NCBI GenBank assembly: GCA_003555415.1
Contig: PWHX01000111.1
Location: 1-11,313, forward strand
Reading direction: 5' to 3'
DNA: 11,313 nucleotides
From: Syntrophomonadaceae bacterium
Lineage (GTDB): Bacteria > Bacillota > Dethiobacteria > SKNC01
Program-made: the position numbers and the translations under genes
Part shown: in pieces, positions 1 through 6,866 of the stretch
How positions within the stretch are numbered: the stretch's first letter is position 1
Layout of the letters: each line of letters opens with the position of its first letter
Notes under the pieces: generated by a model
Databases searched by the model: none
The model's input: the letters and a program-made list of their open reading frames with translations, nothing else
Told to the model about the DNA's origin: nothing

Positions 1-1840
1 TCAAGATGTAGTTGAAAAAATATTGATTGAAAATGGACATGCCCGCACAGCTAAGGCCTATATACTTTACCGGGATAGACGGACAAGAATGAGAGAAGGT
101 AAAACTGAGCTAATGGATACGGTTAAAGAGATATTGGTAGAGACTAACCGGGAAAATGCTAACATTAATAATTCCCCTTCGGCTAAAATGCTTCAGATTG
201 CTATGGCGGCCAGCAAAAAGTATTATTTGAGCAACCTCCTACCTGAAGAGATTGAGGATGCTCACAGGCAAGGGTTTATACATATTCATGATCTGGACTA
301 TTATGCGAAAACCCTGAACTGTCTGCAGATTGATTTAAAAAGACTTCTAAGTAAAGGTTTTCACACAGGGAATGGCTGGATAAGGCCTCCCCGCCGCGTT
401 TATTCGGCAACTGCCCTGTCAGCTATAATACTCCAAAGTAATCAGAACGATATGTATGGAGGGCAGAGTTTCCCTCACTTTGATAAAGATATGGCCGAGG
501 TTATAAGGGCTTTTGATAAGCTACCTTCGGAAGAGGAAACTTTTCAGGCCATGGAAGGGCTTATATACAACTTGAATACCATGCATTCCCGGGCAGGGGC
601 CCAGGTTCCTTTTAGCAGTATAAATTTTGGCACCGATATCAGTTCAGAAGGGCGCATGGTCACAAAAACTATACTAAAAGCATATGAGAAAGGCCTGGGA
701 AGGGGAGAAAACCCTGTATTCCCTAACCTGGTTTTTAGAGTGAAGAAAGGAATTAACTTTAATCCCGAAGACCCTAATTATGATTTATTTCAATTGGCTT
801 TAAGGGTTGCATCACATCGCTTAAATCCTGCTTTTAGCTTCATGGATGCTTCCTATAACCAAAAATATGGGGATGAAGTTTCCTATATGGGATGCCGTAC
901 CAGAACTATTGCCAACAGGCATGGTCTTGAAATATCTGCTGGACGTGGAAATATAGCTGCCGTCTCTTTAAACCTCTCCCGTTTAGCCCTTCTTACTAAG
1001 GAGACTAATTTATTTTTTGTAGAGCTTGACCGTTTAATGCGTTTAGCTGTTAGACAGTTGCTTCACCGCTTTGAAATTCTCAGTGAACTGAAGGAGAAAG
1101 ATTTACCTTTTTTAATTGGTCAGAAGCTTTACATGGATTCAGAAGAAGTCCTTTGTGGCGAGTCTATCAGGGAGGCTATAAAAAATGGTTCCCTGTCTAT
1201 AGGTTTTATTGGTTTGGCGGAGGCTCTTACGGCTCTGGTAGGAAGTCACCATGGGGAAACTGATGAAGCCCGGGACTTAGGATTAAGCATAGTAGAGCAC
1301 ATGTACAAGCGTACCCAGCAATTCAGCCAGGAGTATGATTTGAATTTTGTTCTTTATGCTACACCGGCAGAGGGTCTTTCCGGAAGGTTTATGTCTATAG
1401 ACCAGAAAGAATTTGGAATACTACCAGGGATTACAGACAAAGAGTATTATACTAATTCTTATCATTTGCCGGTAAACTACTTAACTTCAATAGATCAAAA
1501 AATTAATATTGAAGGACAGTACCATCCATACTGCAGCGGAGGACATATTACTTATGTTGAGCTATCTTCTCCTCCTAAAGGGAATATAGAAGCTGTGGAG
1601 AAAATTATCCGGCACATGGCAGATAAAGATGTAGGTTACGGAGGAGTAAACTACCCCGTGGATGAGTGTAATGATTGTAATTTTTCCGGGATTATATCCG
1701 ATAACTGTCCTGAGTGTCAGGGGGAAAATATTCGTAGAATAAGGAGAATAACTGGTTATCTTTCTTCAGATGATAGGTTTAATACAGCTAAAAAAGCAGA
1801 ACTAAGGGATCGCAGACCCCATGTGTTTGGTGACGGCTAA
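1..1840 (+). CDS. nrdD: Anaerobic (class III) ribonucleoside-triphosphate reductase, large subunit, 5' end missing
   Basis: This enzyme reduces ribonucleoside triphosphates to deoxyribonucleotides in the cytoplasm under anaerobic conditions, using a glycyl radical. The reading frame is already open at base 2, and its first residues are the end of an ATP-cone regulatory domain (ENGHARTAKAYILYRDRR-type ending), so the gene starts before the window. A TTG at 23 is only an internal codon. Numbering from that TTG, 605 residues are visible. The NTMHSRAGAQVPFSS-type motif is diagnostic of NrdD. Candidate catalytic cysteines are C100 (in NCLQIDL) and C291 (in MGCRTRT). A zinc site is formed by CxxC pairs at 549/552 and 562/565. 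The radical glycine is G578 in RITGYL near the C-terminus, where it should be. nrdG, its activase, follows after 67 bases with no terminator between. Family assignment is secure; the cysteine roles are inferred from family knowledge. Confidence 0.96.
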   Translation, partial: QDVVEKILIENGHARTAKAYILYRDRRTRMREGKTELMDTVKEILVETNRENANINNSPSAKMLQIAMAASKKYYLSNLLPEEIEDAHRQGFIHIHDLDYYAKTLNCLQIDLKRLLSKGFHTGNGWIRPPRRVYSATALSAIILQSNQNDMYGGQSFPHFDKDMAEVIRAFDKLPSEEETFQAMEGLIYNLNTMHSRAGAQVPFSSINFGTDISSEGRMVTKTILKAYEKGLGRGENPVFPNLVFRVKKGINFNPEDPNYDLFQLALRVASHRLNPAFSFMDASYNQKYGDEVSYMGCRTRTIANRHGLEISAGRGNIAAVSLNLSRLALLTKETNLFFVELDRLMRLAVRQLLHRFEILSELKEKDLPFLIGQKLYMDSEEVLCGESIREAIKNGSLSIGFIGLAEALTALVGSHHGETDEARDLGLSIVEHMYKRTQQFSQEYDLNFVLYATPAEGLSGRFMSIDQKEFGILPGITDKEYYTNSYHLPVNYLTSIDQKINIEGQYHPYCSGGHITYVELSSPPKGNIEAVEKIIRHMADKDVGYGGVNYPVDECNDCNFSGIISDNCPECQGENIRRIRRITGYLSSDDRFNTAKKAELRDRRPHVFGDG

Positions 1841-1907
1841 GGTGCAAAAATCTATTTCAAATTCTCAACTTTAATGATGAAATAATGGCTGATTGGAGGA
1901 GATTTAA

Positions 1908-2405
1908 GTGATAAAATATGCTGACATAATTGGAGAGTCAATGGTGGATGGCACGGGTATCAGGGTTACAGCGTTTCTTCAAGGTTGTCCTCGGGCTTGT
2001 GAGGGATGCCATAACCCTGGCCTACAGAATTACGAAGGGGGGCAAGTAATCCAGGAAAAGGATTTTACCAATTTATTATTAACAAAGATAACCCCCGTTC
2101 ATGCCGGCATTACTTTTAGTGGAGGAGAACCTTTAATTCAGCAGGAGGGTTTATTTAATGTTTTATCTGCAGTTAAAACTAATAGCCCCGGTTTAGATAT
2201 CTGGGTCTATACGGGATATACTTTTGAAGAAGTAAAACACTCACCATTAATGAAGTGCATTGACGTTTTGGTTGATGGTCCTTTTATCCTGGAACAAAAG
2301 GATCTTTCCCTGCCATTTCGTGGCTCTGCTAATCAGAGGATTATAGATGTGCCTGAGTCATTGAAAAAAGGGGAAGCTTTGGAAATTGAAATCCTATGTG
2401 TTTAA
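1908..2405 (+). CDS. nrdG: Anaerobic ribonucleotide reductase activating protein (radical SAM)
   Basis: This protein is the activase that uses S-adenosylmethionine and a 4Fe-4S cluster to generate the glycyl radical on NrdD. The cluster-binding radical-SAM motif, in the CX3CX2C form, is C27, C31 and C34 (GCPRACEGC), and a SAM-contacting GGEP motif follows in TFSGGEPL at about residues 71–74. At 165 residues it has the usual length of NrdG. It starts at GTG 1908, preceded by GGAGGA (1895–1900) with a 7-base spacer, which fixes the start. It is almost certainly cotranscribed with nrdD, and the transcript should end at the hairpin at 2432–2460. Some family members are annotated as pyruvate formate-lyase activases, but adjacency to nrdD favours NrdG. 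Confidence 0.95.
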   Translation: MIKYADIIGESMVDGTGIRVTAFLQGCPRACEGCHNPGLQNYEGGQVIQEKDFTNLLLTKITPVHAGITFSGGEPLIQQEGLFNVLSAVKTNSPGLDIWVYTGYTFEEVKHSPLMKCIDVLVDGPFILEQKDLSLPFRGSANQRIIDVPESLKKGEALEIEILCV

Positions 2406-2431
2406 AGGCTTATGCTACAAATTATCCAGCA

Positions 2432-2464
2432 AAAAGCACACCTTATCCAGGTGTGCTTTTAAAG
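2432..2464. terminator. Strong hairpin terminator of nrdDG, probably bidirectional
   Basis: A perfect 11-bp inverted repeat (AAAAGCACACC at 2432–2442, GGTGTGCTTTT at 2450–2460) encloses a 7-base loop. The T-run is part of the right arm, and the A-run in the left arm supplies a T-run on the other strand. It sits 26 bases after the nrdG stop and 18 bases past the stop of the converging minus-strand gene, so it can serve both. Confidence 0.88.
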
Positions 2465-2478
2465 GAGATAAGTATTAT

Positions 2479-2793
2479 TTAGGGGCTTGTTTCCACGACA
2501 GCCTTAATTGATTCGTATTCCTGTTCAGATATTTTTTTTGCGCTACATACTAATCTGGACACTAATGTGTCTTTAAATCTTTTTTTAGCTGACTCATAAT
2601 CGTATTGATCAATCGGGTAAGTCTCTGATAAAACTCTGCGGATCTTTTCCCGTCTATAATTAGTGATCTTTACGTTGGTATAAACTATAATTTTCTCAGG
2701 CACCTTTTTGTTATCATCTTCCATAACAGATGTAGAGATGGGGTCAATTTTGTAGGCGATGCCATGGGCATCATCAAAGTAATAATCACACAA
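2479..2793 (-). CDS. Small hypothetical protein, 104 aa, convergent to nrdG
   Basis: I do not recognise this family. The protein is soluble-looking, charged and without a signal peptide or membrane segment. It has an N-terminal stretch rich in Asp, Tyr and Cys (MCDYYFDD), a beta-like middle (EKIIVYTNVKI) and a helical, Lys/Arg/Glu-rich C-terminal half. Support for it being real: it is not a shadow of another gene, a GGGAGGG ribosome binding site on the minus strand lies about 7 bases before a TTG start codon (2793–2791), and its TAA stop lies just before the shared terminator. The amino-acid composition is protein-like although the region is AT-rich. No clear promoter was found in the AT-rich upstream DNA. 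Function unknown. Confidence 0.65.
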   Translation of the reverse strand: MCDYYFDDAHGIAYKIDPISTSVMEDDNKKVPEKIIVYTNVKITNYRREKIRRVLSETYPIDQYDYESAKKRFKDTLVSRLVCSAKKISEQEYESIKAVVETSP

Positions 2794-3090
2794 TTCCCAA
2801 CCCTCCCTTGTTTATATTTTTTTTATATAAACTTAATTTAACTATATATTATTCTTCTACATAACTTAAATATTTCCTATTAAAAATATAATTAAAAATT
2901 ATTAAAAAGTATTACTTATTATGTTAACATTTAATATCTTTTTTCCCCTATCGGCAATTATTTATTCATTTCTTTTGTTATTATAATAATAATTATGTCA
3001 TAGTGTTAATGGTAAGGAGAGACGGTATAAAGTAACTTAATTCCGGGTATCTTATAATTAATTAGTAAGAATATAGGGAGGTTTTCATAT
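2794..3090. other. AT-rich divergent intergenic region with phased A-tracts and a palindrome
   Basis: This stretch separates the minus-strand hypothetical gene from the DUF1540 gene and must hold both promoters. It contains near-repeats of ATTAAAAA beginning at 2879, 2891 and 2901, giving A5 tracts about one helical turn apart, and the 10-base perfect palindrome ATGTTAACAT (2921–2930). TATAAT-like hexamers occur on the plus strand at 2982–2987 and 3053–3058 but neither has a good -35 box at the right distance. I see no ORF, hairpin terminator or RNA gene here. Confidence 0.5.
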
Positions 3091-3351
3091 ATGACTGAAG
3101 TCAAATGTTCAGTTGACAGCTGCGAGTTTTGGAGTGAAGGTGAAATCTGTACGGCAGATTATATCTGGGTTAAAAATAATATGGTGGTCGATGCAGAAGA
3201 AGAAATACCTTATTCTTTAAAAGCTTTAAAAACAGAATTTGCTGATGAATTTATGCCCGAACAGAACATAAAAAGCGCCAAAAGATCACAAGGATCCTCA
3301 GCCGATACTTCTTATCAAACTTGTTGTGAAACCATGCGCCCCCGGAAATAG
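3091..3351 (+). CDS. DUF1540 domain-containing small cysteine protein
   Basis: This 86-residue protein opens with a DUF1540 motif: KCSVDSC, then a third cysteine in ICTADYIWV (C6, C11, C20), followed by a C-terminal CC pair (C78, C79) in the family's TSYQTCCET-type ending. DUF1540 proteins are common in Bacilli and Clostridia. Their function is not established, and the cysteine spacing suggests metal binding (inference). The middle (about residues 35–70) is hydrophilic and poorly conserved in look. The ATG at 3091 is supported by GGGAGG at 3076–3081 with a 9-base spacer. It is monocistronic: an AT-rich region precedes it and a terminator follows 18 bases after the stop. Confidence 0.85.
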   Translation: MTEVKCSVDSCEFWSEGEICTADYIWVKNNMVVDAEEEIPYSLKALKTEFADEFMPEQNIKSAKRSQGSSADTSYQTCCETMRPRK

Positions 3352-3369
3352 AAAGATAGTCTTACTGTT

Positions 3370-3399
3370 ACCCTTTCCTTAACTGGGAAGGGTTTATTT
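3370..3399 (+). terminator. Hairpin terminator of the DUF1540 gene
   Basis: A 9-bp stem (ACCCTTTCC at 3370–3378 with GGGAAGGGT at 3385–3393, one G·U pair) closes a 6-base loop and is followed by the T-rich TTATTTG. It ends the short DUF1540 transcript and insulates it from pgeF. Confidence 0.75.
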
Positions 3400-3462
3400 G
3401 AATAGTGGAAAAAGGAAGTAGATGTTGATGTGGTAGTTTTAAGCGCATAAATTATCTAATTT

Positions 3463-3491
3463 AAATTCCATACTGTGGGATTTTTTATTTT
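3463..3491 (+). terminator. Possible weak second hairpin plus T-run
   Basis: AAATTCC (3463–3469) can pair with GGGATTT (3477–3483) with one G·U pair around a 7-base loop, and the 3' arm runs into a T-run, TTTTTTATTTT. The stem is short and AT-rich. It may be a backup terminator or chance structure in the 226-base gap between the DUF1540 gene and pgeF. Confidence 0.3.
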
Positions 3492-3510
3492 CTATAACCA
3501 TTTTTTATAG

Positions 3511-3516
3511 TATAAT
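3511..3516 (+). promoter_or_regulatory. Candidate -10 box of the pgeF/division operon
   Basis: A perfect TATAAT lies 62 bases before the pgeF start. The sequence 17 bases upstream (TTTTCT) is a poor -35 box, so the assignment is tentative. A 6-bp inverted repeat, CTATAA/TTATAG (3492–3497 and 3505–3510), sits directly in the spacer and -35 area and could be an operator or chance in AT-rich DNA. Confidence 0.35.
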
Positions 3517-3577
3517 TAAATAAGTATTAACAATTACTGTTTATTGAATAAGAAAGTTTATAGCAGGAGGTTCTTTA

Positions 3578-4312
3578 TTGCGTGAATTTCAGTTACAAAT
3601 GAAAAAGGGTGTTATCTATCTAAGTATTCCTTCATTTGAAAATAATGATATAATAAATGGATTTTCCAGCCGTATTGCTAAAGGTGTGGGAACCAACAAA
3701 CTACTTGAAGCCCTGGATCTAAATGGAAAACTATATTCTTTAAAACAGGTTCATGGTAAAAAAGTCATTGTTATAGATAATGAGGATGATATAAATGGCC
3801 AGGAGAAGGCTGAGGGTGATGGGCTGGTCACGGGTCGTAAGGGAATTGTTCTTTCCATGTATTCTGCTGACTGTCCTGTTCTATTTTTGTGTGACCCAGT
3901 CAAAAGGGTAGTTGGTTTAGGGCATGCAGGATGGAGAGGAACAGTTAAAGGTATTGGATTGGAACTGGTAAAAGCCATGAAAAATTTTTACCAGTGCAGG
4001 GAAGAGAATATCCTGGCAGGTATCAGCCCGGCCATAGGTTCCTGTTGTTATGAGGTAGGAGAAGAAGTAATTCAGGGCACAGCAAGGATTCTTGATAATG
4101 ATTTTTCATGCTGTGAAGAAAAAACAGGTGGTAAATGGATGCTGGATCTCAAGGAAGTTAATAGCAGGGTGCTGGAGAAAGCCGGTATTCAGAAAAATAA
4201 TATTGCTGTTAGCAAACTTTGCACTTTTTGTAATTCGTCTTTATTTTATTCATACCGTAGATCTGGAGGTTCAACCGGTAGGATGATGTCTGTTATTAGT
4301 TTAGGGGATTAA
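3578..4312 (+). CDS. pgeF: Peptidoglycan editing factor / YfiH-family laccase-domain protein
   Basis: This is a member of the YfiH (multi-copper polyphenol oxidoreductase, DUF152) family. Members have been described as purine nucleoside-active enzymes, and the E. coli homologue as a factor that corrects misincorporated amino acids in cell-wall precursors; I cannot choose between these roles from sequence. The family metal-site signatures are present in order: LKQVHGKK, then YSADCPVLF, then GLGHAGWRGT, so the conserved His, Cys and His are intact. ISPAIGSCCYEVG and CTFC..LFYSYRRSG..GR complete the profile. The length of 244 residues is normal. The TTG start at 3578 is favoured by AGGAGG at 3565–3570 with a 7-base spacer. 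It is the first gene of the division-linked series, and in Clostridia it is often found next to yggS and sepF. Confidence 0.9.
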   Translation: MREFQLQMKKGVIYLSIPSFENNDIINGFSSRIAKGVGTNKLLEALDLNGKLYSLKQVHGKKVIVIDNEDDINGQEKAEGDGLVTGRKGIVLSMYSADCPVLFLCDPVKRVVGLGHAGWRGTVKGIGLELVKAMKNFYQCREENILAGISPAIGSCCYEVGEEVIQGTARILDNDFSCCEEKTGGKWMLDLKEVNSRVLEKAGIQKNNIAVSKLCTFCNSSLFYSYRRSGGSTGRMMSVISLGD

Positions 4313-4316
4313 CAGT

Positions 4317-4350
4317 AATTTTAAAGCTTCTCTATCATTAAAATTTTTTT
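4317..4350 (+). terminator. AT-only hairpin between pgeF and the HlyD-like gene
   Basis: AATTTTAA (4317–4324) is perfectly complementary to TTAAAATT (4338–4345) around a 13-base loop, followed by further Ts. With no G·C pair it is too weak to be a confident terminator. It could attenuate reading from pgeF into the next gene or be a chance structure. Confidence 0.25.
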
Positions 4351-4372
4351 AAATATTAAGGTGAAAAAATTC

Positions 4373-5611
4373 ATGAAAAAAAATCATCTCCACTTAATTA
4401 AAGGAAAAGGAAAAGAACATAGCTCTAATAAGAGAAATCAAAAAAAAATTATAATTTCCCTAATCATTGTTTTGGCTGTATTACTTTTAACCAAACCGTT
4501 ATTAAGCTGGGCATACGGCAGGGTAACTTCTTTTTTTGTTGATACATATATAGTAGAAGAGCAGGTATTTGAACAAACATTTGCGGGAGAAGGCTATATT
4601 ATCAGAGATGAGAAAATAATACCTGCACCCCAAAAAGGTTACTTGCTCTGGGGTGCTGAACAAGGCACCAGAGTTGCTGTTGGACAAGTAATAGCAGAGA
4701 TAGTTGAAGAAATTGAAGAAGGAGATAGTAACGAAACATATGGTAATCAAAGTTATTCTGGGGAAGTGTACTCTGAAGAAGACAATAAAAAAGAAGAATC
4801 GGAAACAGAGAAGTTTTGTTCTGAAGAAATAGAGTACCTTACGTCTAAATTGGTTAACAGGTTGAGAGAATCAATGTCAAAAGGGAATATGGATAAAGCT
4901 GAAAGTTATTTTGAAGAATTAAGAAAATTATCTCAGGAAGTAGTATTCCAAAGTAGTTTTGATACCGATAAAAGTAAGATAGTAACTCCTTATTCAGGAA
5001 TAATTGTGTATCATACTGATGGCTTAGAAAACCTCCTTTACCCTGGAAATATTAGTTTTTTAAAGCAAAGTCATTTAAAGGATTTAAATTCTATACGTAG
5101 AAGTGTAGATTTTGGAGAAAAAGTAAATGAAGGATTTCCTTTAATTAAAATAGTAGACAACTATGTCTGGTATTTCACTCTTCCCCTGACTTTTAATGAG
5201 GCTGAGCTTCTAAAAGATAAGGGATATGTTCAGTTAAAATTTTCTTTTGCTCCCCAGAAGGATGTAAGGGCAGAGGTATATAAAATTAAAGAAGAAAACG
5301 ATAGTTATTTAGTAACCTTTAAAATAACCCAGCATATAGATAAATTTTACCTGTTCAGGGAATCTGCAGTGGAGGTTATCTATAGCCAGTCCAGGGAAGT
5401 TACTGTTCCTGCTAGTGCTATTATTAATAGGAATGGTAAGTTGGGCGTGTATTCTATTGAAAGAGCTAAGGTAAGATTTCGGCCGGTAAAAATTAAAAGT
5501 AAAATTGAGGAAAAAGTTATAGTAGAAGAGCTTTCTCCGGGAAAGAGTATAATAACTAATCCCGGTTTGTTTAGGGAAGGCCAATATATTCACTGGAAAG
5601 GTGATGCTTAA
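4373..5611 (+). CDS. HlyD-like membrane-anchored adaptor protein (membrane fusion protein type)
   Basis: This protein of about 412 residues resembles HlyD/RND-type periplasmic adaptor proteins. It has a very basic cytoplasmic N-terminus, one membrane anchor (about residues 26–45, from IIISLIIVLAVLLL), then an extracytoplasmic part. There, GEGYIIRDEKIIPAPQKGYL and VAVGQVIAEI look like the first half of a biotinyl/lipoyl-like barrel, and TPYSGIIVYHTDG with GFPLIKIVD like its second half. Beta-rich domains (TVPASAIINRNGKLGVY) follow. Between the barrel halves is an acidic low-complexity stretch (about residues 112–148) and one short helical segment where classical members have a long coiled-coil hairpin. 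I chose ATG 4373 because AAGGTGA lies 9 bases before it; GTG 4361 is in frame and would add four residues. No ABC or RND transporter gene is adjacent. Placement between pgeF and yggS suggests an envelope or division role (inference). Confidence 0.75.
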   Translation: MKKNHLHLIKGKGKEHSSNKRNQKKIIISLIIVLAVLLLTKPLLSWAYGRVTSFFVDTYIVEEQVFEQTFAGEGYIIRDEKIIPAPQKGYLLWGAEQGTRVAVGQVIAEIVEEIEEGDSNETYGNQSYSGEVYSEEDNKKEESETEKFCSEEIEYLTSKLVNRLRESMSKGNMDKAESYFEELRKLSQEVVFQSSFDTDKSKIVTPYSGIIVYHTDGLENLLYPGNISFLKQSHLKDLNSIRRSVDFGEKVNEGFPLIKIVDNYVWYFTLPLTFNEAELLKDKGYVQLKFSFAPQKDVRAEVYKIKEENDSYLVTFKITQHIDKFYLFRESAVEVIYSQSREVTVPASAIINRNGKLGVYSIERAKVRFRPVKIKSKIEEKVIVEELSPGKSIITNPGLFREGQYIHWKGDA

Positions 5612-5640
5612 AAGTATATATAACGGGGGATGAGGGTTTA

Positions 5641-6321
5641 ATGGCAGGCTTGTTAGAAAATTACCGGAAGGTAGTAGAACGAATAAACAAGGCCAGGGAA
5701 AGGTCTGGTTTCAAAAAAGAGGTTACCATGATTGCTGTAACAAAGAATGTTACTACTGATCTAGTTAAGGAAGCTGCTTCTATTGGAATCAAGCATTTTG
5801 GCGAAAACAGGGTTCAAGAAGCTTTGCCAAAATTGGAAGATTTACCTCAAGGTTTAAGCTGGCATTTTATTGGACATTTACAAAGTAACAAGGTAAAATA
5901 TGTGCTGCCCCGATTTCATATGATCCATTCCCTGGACCGATTGTCTCTGGCTAAAGAATTAAACAAAAGAGCCTTAAAGGATGGCAGGGTGGTGGATGCT
6001 TTGGTGCAGGTCAACATTGCGGAAGAAGAAAGTAAATTCGGTCTTTCTACTGAGGAAACAGAAGACTTTATTAAAAAAGTAGCTGACAGTTTTCCCGGTA
6101 TTAACATAAATGGCTTGATGACTATAGCTCCATATGTGGAAAATGTTGAAGAAGTCAGGCCAGTTTTCAGGCAGTTAAAAGAATTATATGACCATATAAC
6201 TATAAATGGAGTAGTATTACAGGAATTATCTATGGGTATGACTAATGATTTTGAAGTAGCTATTGAAGAAGGAGCAACTATGGTAAGAATAGGGACAGCG
6301 CTTTTTGGAAAAAGATATTAA
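5641..6321 (+). CDS. yggS: YggS/PLPBP-family pyridoxal phosphate homeostasis protein
   Basis: This is a single-domain PLP-binding TIM-barrel protein (YlmE in Bacillus) that buffers pyridoxal 5'-phosphate; it has no known catalytic reaction. The PLP lysine is K35 in IAVTKNV. Other family signatures are FGENRVQEA, WHFIGHLQSNK, a VNIAEEESKFGL-type strand, GLMTIAP and the phosphate-binding C-terminal MGMTNDFEVAIEEGATMVRIGTALFG. The length of 226 residues is typical and there is no truncation. ATG 5641 follows a purine-rich GGGGGATGAGGG stretch 29 bases after the previous gene. In Gram-positive bacteria the gene routinely precedes sepF, as it does here. Confidence 0.95.
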   Translation: MAGLLENYRKVVERINKARERSGFKKEVTMIAVTKNVTTDLVKEAASIGIKHFGENRVQEALPKLEDLPQGLSWHFIGHLQSNKVKYVLPRFHMIHSLDRLSLAKELNKRALKDGRVVDALVQVNIAEEESKFGLSTEETEDFIKKVADSFPGININGLMTIAPYVENVEEVRPVFRQLKELYDHITINGVVLQELSMGMTNDFEVAIEEGATMVRIGTALFGKRY

Positions 6322-6376
6322 GTTAGAAATATTTTTACAACCATTTTTAATAGCGTTATATAAGGGAGGAAAAGGA

Positions 6377-6826
6377 ATGGGTTTAAAATTTATAGAAAAA
6401 ATACTAGTTTTTTTAGGTTTAGCTGAGGAAGAAGATGAATCCAAGGAAATGGAATACCAGGGGGACAGTTCACAGCCCCATGGCAAAAAAGGGAAAGTTG
6501 TTAATTTACACGCCAGTAAAAATTTAAAAGTTGTTGTTACAGAACCTAGCGGCTTTGATGAGGCTCAAGCTATAGCTGAAAATTTAAAAAACAAGTCTCC
6601 AGTAGTGGTAAATTTAGAGCAAGCCGACTTAGATACTGCGAAAAGAATAATAGATTTCGTAAGTGGAGCAGCTTTTGCTCTTAATGGAAATTTCCAAAAG
6701 ATAAGCAGCCAGATATTTATTTTTACTCCCCCCCATATTGATATTAATTCGACTATTACTCAAAGTGAAGTGGAAGCATTTACAGGTGGCGGTAGGATAA
6801 ACAATGATTCTGGTCAGGAAGATTAA
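6377..6826 (+). CDS. sepF: Cell division protein SepF
   Basis: SepF is a membrane-binding partner of FtsZ that bundles protofilaments and tethers the Z-ring in Gram-positive bacteria. The 149-residue protein has the expected parts: an N-terminal amphipathic helix (MGLKFIEKILVFLGL) for membrane binding, an acidic linker (about residues 16–36), and the SepF core with KVVVTEPSGFDEAQAIAENL, VVVNLEQADLDTAKRIIDFVSG and IFIFTPPHIDI. The frame is open upstream to a TTG at 6305 inside the yggS end, but ATG 6377 is chosen because GGGAGGA (6364–6370) lies 6 bases before it and the protein then begins exactly at the amphipathic helix. The gap from yggS is 55 bases with no terminator. Confidence 0.95.
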   Translation: MGLKFIEKILVFLGLAEEEDESKEMEYQGDSSQPHGKKGKVVNLHASKNLKVVVTEPSGFDEAQAIAENLKNKSPVVVNLEQADLDTAKRIIDFVSGAAFALNGNFQKISSQIFIFTPPHIDINSTITQSEVEAFTGGGRINNDSGQED

Positions 6827-6851
6827 GTTATGTTAAGTTAAAATAAGTAAG

Positions 6852-6860
6852 AAAGGGTGA
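6852..6860 (+). promoter_or_regulatory. Ribosome binding site that decides the yggT start
   Basis: AAAGGGTGA resembles the anti-Shine-Dalgarno complement AAAGGAGGTGA minus two bases. It lies about 9 bases, counted from the last G of its GGG, before an ATT codon at 6867. The only standard start codon near the expected N-terminus, TTG 6918, has no purine-rich site before it. Confidence 0.55.
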
Positions 6861-6866
6861 TTTAGA

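Noticed and set aside
23..25. TTG at 23 as the start of nrdD.
   Set aside because: The frame is open to the window edge and the residues before and after it belong to the end of an ATP-cone domain, so the true start lies upstream.
2982..3058. TATAAT hexamers at 2982 and 3053 as promoters of the DUF1540 gene.
   Set aside because: Such hexamers are expected by chance in DNA this AT-rich and no matching -35 box lies 16–18 bases upstream; noted only within the intergenic entry.
3751..4286. Two open frames, one on each strand, within pgeF.
   Set aside because: The pgeF frame carries all family motifs; the others are compositional shadows.
4502..5593. Minus-strand open frames within the HlyD-like gene.
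   Set aside because: They are low-complexity antisense frames in AT-rich DNA without convincing start signals.
6305..6376. A longer SepF starting from TTG 6305, overlapping the end of yggS.
   Set aside because: ATG 6377 has an excellent GGGAGGA site and begins at the conserved amphipathic helix; the 24 extra residues have no family support.
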